From Discostella pseudostelligera (Eukaryota; Bacillariophyta; Thalassiosirophyceae; Thalassiosirales; Thalassiosiraceae): 15,600 bases of DNA. This document shows positions 8,726 to 15,600 of this stretch, piece after piece. Within the stretch, counting starts at the first letter, position 1, and the number at the start of each line of letters is the position of its first letter. The notes beneath the pieces are model-generated. The model saw only the letters and a list, made by a program, of their open reading frames with translations. It did no database searches and was not told where the DNA came from. The translations under genes and the position numbers were made by a program. The stretch covers positions 1 through 15,600 of the forward strand of contig JALLBK010000571.1 of NCBI GenBank assembly GCA_036940085.1. Direction: 5' to 3'.

Positions 8726-10828
8726 TTATTGCTGTGACCAAATTAACCACTCCTTGGCCATCTCATATGCCGTCCACGAAATGGCCACACTCGGTGCATG
8801 CAATGCCACTCGTGGCAATGTCCCACGGAACAAACCCCGCAATCCCTCTTCTTGCACAATGGATTGAAATGCCTCGAATGGTGTGGAGTAATATGTTTGA
8901 AAGGGTGTCGTTGTAGCCGTCGCCATGAGGGGTTGCCGTGGTAGTGGAATGGAAGCCGAGGATGTGGTAGAGGAGGAAGCGGCGACTGCGGCGGAGGATG
9001 GGAACAATGTGCTCTTCACATCTTGCACGGCCATTTTCGGACAAACTTTTGGATTTCCCTGTGCTGCTGCCAGAACTCGTTCTTCCATGATAGCCAACGT
9101 GGTCGCTCTCGATGCTGTAGTCGGATTGGAGGAGGCGGCGGTGTAATGATGAGAGGGCAGTACCATCCCCATCCGCTGGGTTTGTAAACGTGTCTTCACC
9201 CTATCCAATGGTGCCGTAATCGCCGAGGCAATTCCTCCCGCACCCATTCCGGATAACAATATCGTCGTGAAGTGAAATGGATTCGTCTCCTCGTTGTCCT
9301 CCTCGTGGTGTCTTCCGTACAATCCATCTTCCAAAACGCCGCGAAGCCATTCATTGGTGGTCATCATAATCATACCATAGGGAACATTGGTCATGACGGT
9401 AATAGGAAATGACCGATAGAGACCTCTCCATCCCTCTCCACTTCCTACCCCTACCCCCCCTCCTACCGAAAATGCACCATACCCCCTACTATTGCAACTA
9501 CCTCCCTCTCCCCATACAATACTCACAAAGGCATGTCGCAAATTGTCATAATGTCCCAATTGCATTCGTTGTTTCATCGTGTCCATGGGAGTCATGACAA
9601 AATCATGTAGTAATGTGGCTATACCACCCGCGAGCATGGCCTGTGTGGGAGAGAGGGTATCGTGTCCTACATGCCCCTGCTCATGTTGATGTTGTTGCTG
9701 GAGCTGTTGTGTCATTGACATATTGTCGTCACCCATTAAATCATACCGAGAAGAATCCCCATGCGAATGGTGTTGAACATGGTGATGATGAGCATGATGA
9801 GCTCCTCCTCCATCAGTACAAACACTCTTGATCAATTCATAACTAGAAAAATATAATGCATGGGCCGGAATACAACCAACGAACATGGATTGCACGCCTC
9901 GCCATAATCGTTTGATCCCTGCCGTGTTGTTGGTTGCAGCATTCGCAGTAGTAGAATTAGTGATGGTAGTGGAGGTATTGCTCGTGATAAAACCACTGCT
10001 GGATAGTATTGCTGCACCAGCACCAACACTACTACTACTGGCACGAATCATACCCTGTGCTGTAATATCTTGTAGGGTGGCATTTCGTAGTATGCGACCG
10101 TGTTTGGACCATGGCCGTTTGATGATTTGTTGTTTGCTACTCGATGACGATGATGAAGTAGAAGCAGTAGAAGTATTAGTTGAATGATGATAGGAGGATG
10201 CAGTCTTTGTAGATGTAGTGGTTAAATCCACAACATTGGGTGGATTTCCCGCGAGGGTAATTAATGTCTGATTGATGGGATGATGTTGTTGAGTAGGATG
10301 ATTGTGATGGTGACCCTGCTGCACGAGATGTTTCATTGTTGACCAAATACCATGTTGACTTTTCGATGAATGCGATGAGACAGAGTTGGAAGTAGTGGCG
10401 GTAATGTTGTTAGTGCTGGTCTGTGGATTCGAATGCAATGATGATTTGTTTGCCAAAGTACCCCCATCGATACCTCCAACGCCAGCAGCGCTGCCACTGC
10501 CAGGCATGACAATATTCTGCACATGTCCCATGGTGAATATCCCACAAGAGCCACTGCTAGCACACCCCGCTGTCGCTGATGCTGCTCCTCCGCCTCCAAC
10601 AGCTCGTGCCCCAGCAGCAGCGGATGCAGCAGAAGATGCCCTATGGAGCACCTGACTCTGCCAACAAGTCTTGACAGTATCCAGGGGATACAAGAGTGTA
10701 TGTTCGGCCACACCGGCAAAGGAGCCAGCAAGACAATGATGGGGGAAAGATAATGGCGACGTGCGAGAGTCCCATTCTTCCCATTCTAAGTCCTCGGGAG
10801 GCGGCGAAGAGGAGGAGGAGAGTGCCAT
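8726..10828 (-). CDS. Mitoferrin-type mitochondrial carrier (Mrs3/4, SLC25A28/37 family) with large insertions
   Basis: The family brings iron across the inner mitochondrial membrane for heme and Fe-S synthesis. One exon, 700 aa. Three carrier repeats have signature motifs PLDTVK (48-53), PMDTMK (414-419) and PLDRVK (540-545). Mitoferrin-like segments are LAGSFAGVAEHTLLYPLD, LWRGVQSMFVGCIPAHALYF (about 308-327), VMTPMDTMKQRMQL, NVPYG and AISWTAYEMAKEWL at the C-terminus. His43 (AEH) and His323 (PAHA) sit where the family has conserved histidines linked to iron transport. Carriers are usually about 300 aa. The extra length is Ser/Thr/Asn/Ala-rich insertion: about 60-304 (matrix loop 1), 337-392 (loop facing the intermembrane space, with GGAHHAHHHHVQHHSHGD), 443-465 and 550-645. 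No stop interrupts these, so I take them as coding. Iron as substrate is inferred from family resemblance. Divergent to FNR. Confidence 0.88.
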   Translation of the reverse strand: MALSSSSSPPPEDLEWEEWDSRTSPLSFPHHCLAGSFAGVAEHTLLYPLDTVKTCWQSQVLHRASSAASAAAGARAVGGGGAASATAGCASSGSCGIFTMGHVQNIVMPGSGSAAGVGGIDGGTLANKSSLHSNPQTSTNNITATTSNSVSSHSSKSQHGIWSTMKHLVQQGHHHNHPTQQHHPINQTLITLAGNPPNVVDLTTTSTKTASSYHHSTNTSTASTSSSSSSSKQQIIKRPWSKHGRILRNATLQDITAQGMIRASSSSVGAGAAILSSSGFITSNTSTTITNSTTANAATNNTAGIKRLWRGVQSMFVGCIPAHALYFSSYELIKSVCTDGGGAHHAHHHHVQHHSHGDSSRYDLMGDDNMSMTQQLQQQHQHEQGHVGHDTLSPTQAMLAGGIATLLHDFVMTPMDTMKQRMQLGHYDNLRHAFVSIVWGEGGSCNSRGYGAFSVGGGVGVGSGEGWRGLYRSFPITVMTNVPYGMIMMTTNEWLRGVLEDGLYGRHHEEDNEETNPFHFTTILLSGMGAGGIASAITAPLDRVKTRLQTQRMGMVLPSHHYTAASSNPTTASRATTLAIMEERVLAAAQGNPKVCPKMAVQDVKSTLFPSSAAVAASSSTTSSASIPLPRQPLMATATTTPFQTYYSTPFEAFQSIVQEEGLRGLFRGTLPRVALHAPSVAISWTAYEMAKEWLIWSQQ

Positions 10829-10980
10829 GATGTCGTTACTGTAATGGTGGTGGTAATACTGGTCCTACGATCGGTGGTGCATAGGGGCGGCTGCCGGTGC
10901 GGCGGAAATCTTTGTTTTGTGTCCAAAAATCTGTGGCGTCGATGCAGCAGATGGATGTCCGTCTGTCCTTCATCGATGAG

Positions 10981-11123
10981 CGCGCCAAAATTGAGGATCT
11001 ATGCGCGCCAAAATCCTGTCCGTCGCACAAGGATCTTTGAGATCCAAGCTCGCGCCAAAATCCTGTCCATCGCCCTTCTGGAAGTTGTTGCGAAGCCCAC
11101 GAACCACGCACAAATTTCCCGCC
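10981..11123. promoter_or_regulatory. Cluster of four E2F/DP-type sites
   Basis: Exact matches to TTTSSCGC occur four times. Three are in minus orientation within CGCGCCAAAA (10981-10990, 11004-11013, 11051-11060) and one is plus TTTCCCGCC (11115-11123). The second and third belong to an 18-bp exact repeat, CGCGCCAAAATCCTGTCC, at 11004-11021 and 11051-11068. E2F/DP factors are known in diatoms and control S-phase genes. The cluster lies about 155-295 bp upstream of the carrier ATG and 390-530 bp upstream of the FNR ATG. Binding is inferred. Confidence 0.5.
11031..11045. repeat. Perfect short inverted repeat GGATCT-TTG-AGATCC
   Basis: Six-base arms around a three-base centre, placed between the second and third E2F-type sites. 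It could be a dimeric factor site or chance. Confidence 0.4.
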
Positions 11124-11151
11124 ACCGCCACGTACGAAAAAATAATGCCTC

Positions 11152-11159
11152 TTACGTCA
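11152..11159. promoter_or_regulatory. TTACGTCA bZIP/CRE-like element
   Basis: TTACGTCA (TGACGTAA on the other strand) lies about 355 bp upstream of the FNR ATG. TGACGT/ACGTCA elements act as CO2/cAMP-responsive elements in diatom promoters. Six to eight bases can occur by chance, so this is tentative. Confidence 0.3.
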
Positions 11160-11513
11160 CTGTGCGATCTTCGTTAGTGCTACTGAAATAGAGTATTATC
11201 AAGGTGCTCAGGTATCTGCGTGTCTAAGTGTGATAATAATGATGAGAAATTTTCCTTTCATCTTGTGTTTTAGAAGGCCTAATCATTTTGCCATCGTCGT
11301 CATTATTTGCCAGCCGCCGCCGATTGGTCAATGGTCGATGGTGCACCATGCGAGGAAGGAAGCAAAAGGCAAAGAAGTGGGTGCGTGTCCGGCCACCACC
11401 AACATCATCGCCTTGTTGGCCTTCGAACACCTCGACGGCAGCTCTTCGTCTTCCGCTTCAGCTGGCTCTCTTCCTGCTCATAATCATAATCTCTATTGAT
11501 AACTCTGTGAAAG

Positions 11514-12663
11514 ATGATGAAGGTTGCATTCCTCGCCGCTACCATTGCCAGCGCTTCGGCGTTTGTGCCCCAATCTGCCTCCAAGGCCGGGTGAGTTCAT
11601 TGACAGATCTAACTCTCCCAATAGTGCTTGTGATTTTGTTTTGTGTGTACGCCGAAAAGATTAGGGGCAGAGAATGCAGTGGAACAATGGATCGACTGAG
11701 CTGCTTTGGATATCGATGTCGACTGTGAGAGGTCGGATGAAGTGGGAAGAGATGTCTTGACGGATGATGACTCGACGACCTCTCTCAAACGCTAACGGTG
11801 TAGGAAAATATTACCAGTGAGAGGGAGAGAACGGAACTTTGAGCCTAACCAAGTGATCGAGCATCTCAAGACGAACATTCGATCTCTCCACATCAAGATT
11901 ACGTACTCCTCTACCGCCTCTACTTTCGTCCACCAAAAGCCTGGGGTCTCACTCTCCTATCATGACGAGGAAGAATAGAAATGCCCACGATATACTACCG
12001 ATCAAAGAGTGCTGGGATCCTATTGAAGCGAAATGCAACAAACAAATCCATCCAAACAATGCGGCCCTGTTTGCTCTCCATCTGGTACAATCATTCGGTC
12101 AGACGTCCGTCACGCGCTCGCAGAGTTTGTCTATTGGATTTCAGATTGAGTTGAGATATCGATGTTGGCGGATGAGATTTTGTTTCACTTGGGACGAGAT
12201 TTGTCTTGGCTCCTTGTTCTTTTCTATTCGAACATGTTTGTTGTTCAAACACCGTCACTCTCACTCTCATTGTTTTATTCATCTCTCCAAATCATCTTCC
12301 ACTGCATCTATTCATCATTCAATTGACACAACAAATCATCAGATCCTCCCTCAACTTGAAGCAGGATTTCCTTGAGTTCACCCCCTACTACGATGTCTCC
12401 AACCTCAAGGTCAACACCTACAAAAACAAGGCACCCTTCACCGGAAAGGTCGTCTCCACCAAGCGCATCGTTGGACCCAAGGCCACCGGTGAGACTTGCC
12501 ACATCATCATCGATCACAATGGAGATTTTCCCTACGTTGAGGGACAATCCTGGGGTGTTATCCCACCCGGTGTTCGTGAGAAGGATGGCAAGCCCCATGC
12601 CGTCCGTCTTTACTCCATCGCCTCCTCCCGTTATGGTGATGATATGACCGGAAAGACTGGCAG

Positions 12664-12696
<33 letters not shown>

Positions 12697-13288
12697 CGAA
12701 CTCCAGGCTGAGGATCCGGCTAAGAAGGGTATTTGCTCCAACTTCCTTTGCGACACCGCCCCCGGTGCCGAAGTTGCCATGACCGGACCTGCCGGTAAGG
12801 TTATGCTCATGCCCGAGGAGGATCCCACCACCGACTACATCATGGTGGCCACCGGTACCGGAATCGCCCCCTTCCGTGGATTCGTCCGTCGTCTCTTCTT
12901 CGAGGACACTCCCGCCTCCAGTGTCTACAAGGGCCAGGCCTGGCTCTTCCTCGGTGTTGCCAACACCGACGCCCTCCTCTACGATGATGAATTCCAAGAT
13001 GCCAAGGCTCGTTTCCCCGACAACTTCCGTCTTGACTACGCCCTCTCCCGTGAGCAGGACAACAAGAAGGGTGGCAAAATGTACATCCAGGACAAGGTTG
13101 AGGAGTATGCCGATGAAATCTTCAACAAGTTGGAGAATGGTGCGCACATGTACTTCTGCGGTTTGAAGGGAATGATGCCTGGTATTCAGGATATGTTGGC
13201 GGAGGTTTGCAAATCCAAGGGAATTGATTATGAGGAGTGGATTAAGGGATTGAAGAACAACAAGCAGTGGCATGTGGAGGTTTACTAA
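11514..13288 (+). CDS. petH: Ferredoxin-NADP+ reductase, plastid-targeted, 2 exons
   Basis: FNR passes electrons from reduced ferredoxin to NADP+ at the end of photosynthetic electron transport, using FAD, on the stromal side of thylakoids. Exon 1 is 11514..11590 and exon 2 is 12343..13288. The intron (GTGAGT to ATCATCAG, 752 bp) falls after the second base of a glycine codon, and the join gives 340 aa ending in TAA. Exon 1 encodes [20 protein letters not shown], a signal peptide with the classic diatom ASAF motif. The enzyme shows the FAD motif RLYSIASS (114-121), CVRR (135-138), GICSNFL (156-162), the NADP-binding [10 protein letters not shown] (197-206) and the terminal WHVEVY whose last Tyr stacks on the flavin. 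Every expected landmark is present. A second in-frame ATG (11517) could equally be the start. Codons strongly favour C in the third position, unlike the neighbours, which suggests high expression. Confidence 0.97.
11591..12342 (+). other. Long intron of the FNR gene
   Basis: 752 bp between the presequence exon and the enzyme exon. Donor GCCGG/GTGAGT and acceptor ATCATCAG/ATCCTCC match the required phase. The pyrimidine-rich end (about 12240-12340) suits a splice acceptor. The open frames inside (11962-12375 plus, 12091-12282 minus) resemble nothing known, and I see no internal gene. Confidence 0.8.
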
Positions 13289-13396
13289 GCGTGGCTCTTG
13301 GGTTTCTTCGATGGCGTTATCATCCTTCACCTACGAACTTGCTAATCATATCATCCTTGAACTTGAATTGTCTCCATACTTCTGGATGATATGGTG

Positions 13397-13402
13397 AATA
13401 AA
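13397..13402 (+). terminator. AATAAA, possible polyadenylation signal of FNR
   Basis: AATAAA lies 109 nt past the FNR stop codon in an otherwise non-coding stretch. This is a plausible 3' UTR end. The motif is not strict in diatoms. Confidence 0.35.
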
Positions 13403-13572
13403 ACGAAATAGAACAGGTTGTTGATTAATACTTTCTAGCTCATCTACGCGGCGAATTAGATCAGGACTGGTATGGTACGCAGCGTTAACTTCGAGCAGAT
13501 TTATTGAACAACCTCAAGAATCGTTTCTATCACTCTCTCCCGAAGTTAACACAGATTTGTCTGAGCGAACAA

Positions 13573-14578
13573 TCATCGTTGACATGCATTCATGGGTGGC
13601 ACTTCAATATCGCATAGCCTCACACTTGGACTCTCCAACTCTCTACATGTTCCTTTCCTCCAAAATACCCTCCCTTCCAACGTCACCATCCTCATGATCG
13701 TCACCAAACCCAAGGCGGAATCTACAGCAGCAACAATGTCATCAGTCATCAGCCGTAGTGCTAGCAGCAAAAAAGCCACCAGAATTGGCTCGGAGGGCCG
13801 TAGTGAAGACGGCATTCACCTTGTTCAGGAGGTCGAGCATTATTGGCGGCTACGACCTTTTCAAGATGGACATTGTTGGCTACTATCAACGTTTTGAACA
13901 GGTCTTCGAGGGCGTTGATTGTAGAGTCCATATGAATATGATTGACATGGGCTGTGGTGGCTTCGTCTACATTTGATGGGGTGGAGTCGATAGCCCGCTG
14001 GGTGGAACTGGAACTGCCATCCTTATCATCGTCGTCGTAGTAGTCGTCGTCGTCGCCAGCCTCTTCCTCCTCCTCCTACTACTCTTCCTCCTCGCCATCA
14101 CCATCATCACTTAGCTCAATCACCTCGAAAATAAACACCTTCCAATAATGTCGTCGATTCAATAAATATGAGTTGATCGTTCTCAACAACATTCATGCGA
14201 GCTCAAGGAATGGCTTTTGCAAACTAGACCTCGTCCAATCCGAAACAGCAGGGAACGGCATATTATACTTTTGGTGGAATTCGACGAGGTCTACAGCTGG
14301 GGCCGCCGCTGCCGCATTAACAATTGCATAACGATCCCCGTAGCCTACCGCGCTGAATCCAACAACGACGACGGTAAGTCGACGAAAATTGAAAGTGTTG
14401 CCAATCCATCGTTCGAGAGTCAATTTCCAATCGATCCTAGTGGTGTTTACCAAGATAATTACACAATCAGATCTTCCGTCAGGCACATCAGGGTTGAATT
14501 TGATTGGACCGCGGCTGGTGTGGAAGATAAGGGGGAGGATCCCGCCAGTCAACATCCAACAAGAAAGAAGTATGCATG
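13573..14578 (-). pseudogene. Interrupted unrecognised coding frame (possible decaying gene or wrong exon model)
   Basis: One minus-strand frame stays open from about 14578 to 13761 except for TGA at 14195-14193 and tandem TAG-TAG at 14081-14076. The first part (14555..14193, 120 codons) contains LTVVVVGFSAVGYGDRYAIV. After the TGA the frame resumes at once with ATG. The TAG-TAG pair interrupts a Glu/Asp run coded by GAG/GAC triplets. The following part contains ALEDLFKTLIVANNVHLEKVV. A phase-compatible intron could link it (G/GTGAAT at 13820/13819, TGTAG ending at 13722) to a last exon ending at 13573. I know no family for it. The opposite strand is also open over 14217-14579 (120 codons) with a GTAAGT near 14375, so the coding strand there is unsettled. 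It could be a pseudogene, a multi-exon gene, or partly chance. Confidence 0.3.
14018..14112. repeat. Trinucleotide-rich tract (GTC/GAC and TCC/GAG)
   Basis: Runs of GTC and TCC with TAG/CTA triplets on the plus strand. On the minus strand they encode acidic Asp/Glu runs with Tyr in the interrupted frame. Slippage in such a tract could account for local length changes. Confidence 0.65.
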
Positions 14579-15600
14579 ATCAGGCGATGACATGGTAAAA
14601 TAGTCATTTCTCCCTTGAAGATCTAGGAGTACGCGAGGGCATGATCTGCTTTTGTTCCGTAATATATCATGTTGTGGTTGTTATATGCCGTCATCGATCA
14701 ACATGACATTGTGAATGGGCATGAGCATGCCGGATGTTGTTGATGATGATGCGAGTTAAAGAATATGCGTAGATAGCTTCGAAGTTCGAACAAAAATAAT
14801 ATCGCCCCTCGCGACACTTGTCGATGGCTCCATGTCTGAATATTCATTGCATAGCCACAAAAGGTTTCTGATACTGTAACCGTCACCCAGTGTCGTAACC
14901 ACTTCGCATCACATTCGCTATCTTGCAGGCGGCATTCATCACCCAGTCACTCCTTCTTAGAACAACGATGTCTGCTGCATGGCGAGACTGCCCCAATGTC
15001 ATGAAGGTTATCTGCGACGTTCGCGGCCCGCGTCCTCCCATCACAGATGCCATGACAGATGCACCGACCCTCCCACCGCCCAGCACCGGCACACAGGCAC
15101 CAACCGATCGAGACACCACTATGCCGCCACCAACGCCGCCGCCACCAACGATTCGCCATGACATGCCATTTCACCCTCTTGACTCCTTAGATAGTAGGTT
15201 GCCGGATGAGCTCCTACACCGCGACCGCCTGCGTGCTTCGCTTGTGTGTGGCGCCGAGCGAAATAAATACCATGGCCGCCAAAATGGCGGGAAGAAGAGT
15301 GCATCGAAAATGGCGGGACGAGAATGTTGCTAAAATAGAAGAAGTTGAGAGAATGAATGGATCATTGGAATGAGAAAGCCTCTTTACGAGAAAGAAATAG
15401 AATATCTACAGGGGATTCAATATTGATTTGCACGTAATCAGATGCCACTCCGAGGTTTGGTACATCCCCTACAGAATCCAACGCACGATGGGCTTCTCTC
15501 CTCCCAATCCGATTTCACGATAATGTATCTATTCCTACGTGGATGGACTTGGGTTTTTTCGTGTAGTTGAGCGATGAAGCAAATGCGGACTTCCTACCGA
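14579..15600. other. Terminal region without a supported gene
   Basis: About 1 kb. The frames at 14923-15333 (plus, 136 codons, Pro/Thr-rich middle) and 15164..14883 (minus, 93 codons, Gly/Val-rich) overlap on opposite strands across a GC-rich CCGCCACCAACG repeat patch at 15120-15152. Neither resembles a known family and I cannot choose between them. One could be the first exon of a gene that continues out of view or into the interrupted frame at 13573-14578. A motif cluster lies at 15276-15318. Nothing further is seen to the window end. Confidence 0.4.
15276..15318. promoter_or_regulatory. AAAATGGCGGGA repeat pair with CCGCCA-AAA-TGGCGG palindrome
   Basis: AAAATGGCGGGA occurs exactly at 15281-15292 and 15307-15318. 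The first overlaps a perfect inverted repeat, CCGCCA-AAA-TGGCGG, at 15276-15290. The elements resemble the TTTGGCGG sites upstream of clpP and also YY1-type AAnATGGCGG sites. They may mark a promoter for a gene starting nearby, but no such gene is certain. Confidence 0.35.

Larger units (their letters stand above)
10829..11513. other. Divergent upstream region shared by the carrier and FNR genes
   Basis: 685 bp between the carrier ATG (10828, minus) and the FNR ATG (11514, plus). It has no convincing coding sequence; the frames at 10844-11191 and 11288-11728 look like chance, the latter running into FNR exon 1 in another frame. It holds an E2F-type cluster (10981-11123), an inverted repeat (11031-11045) and a TTACGTCA element (11152-11159). 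Promoters for both genes presumably lie here. The 100 bp before the FNR start is pyrimidine-rich, as expected for a 5' UTR. Confidence 0.55.

Noticed and set aside
11288..11728. A 146-codon plus-strand frame overlapping the FNR start.
   Set aside because: It reads FNR exon 1 in the wrong frame and continues into the intron; the composition looks random.
12308..13330. A 340-codon open frame antisense to the FNR gene.
   Set aside because: It is a mirror of FNR's strong third-position C codon bias, which removes stops on the other strand. Its Gly/Val/Glu-rich translation resembles no protein, and FNR on the plus strand is certain.

Overview
The window looks like nuclear DNA of a photosynthetic stramenopile, most likely a centric diatom of the Thalassiosira type. 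The reasons are short GT-AG introns, nuclear genes whose products begin with bipartite plastid presequences carrying the diatom 'ASAF' motif, and a VTC-type polyphosphate polymerase beside a photosynthetic ferredoxin-NADP reductase. The species is inferred; no ribosomal or organelle marker is present. I see no bacterial operons, CRISPR arrays, tRNA or rRNA genes, or transposase genes.

Layout. 243-3145 (minus) is a four-exon gene for a VTC4-like vacuolar polyphosphate polymerase (SPX + catalytic tunnel + membrane domain, 728 aa after splicing). 3146-5640 is a pyrimidine-rich stretch of about 2.5 kb in which I can support no gene. 5641-5985 (minus) is a possible small unrecognised protein gene. 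6518-7998 (minus) is a two-exon gene for a plastid-targeted ClpP protease subunit (284 aa). 8726-10828 (minus) is an intronless 700-aa mitoferrin-type (Mrs3/4 family) mitochondrial carrier with very large low-complexity insertions, and a degenerate copy of its 3' end lies just downstream. 10829-11513 is the shared upstream region of that carrier and the divergent FNR gene, and it carries a cluster of E2F-type sites. 11514-13288 (plus) is a two-exon gene for plastid ferredoxin-NADP+ reductase (340 aa). 13573-14578 (minus) is a mostly open but interrupted frame, perhaps a decaying or wrongly modelled gene. 14579-15600 holds only weak open frames and a small GC-rich motif cluster.

How the genes relate. 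These are separate eukaryotic transcription units with no shared pathway. In both plastid genes the targeting presequence sits on its own first exon, cut from the mature enzyme by an unusually long intron (626 and 752 bp, against 195-325 bp in the VTC4-like gene). The carrier and FNR are head to head and may share control elements. Three intergenic regions carry TTTGGCGC/TTTGGCGG-type repeats, which might link some of these genes to cell-cycle or light-dependent transcription; this is inference from motifs only.
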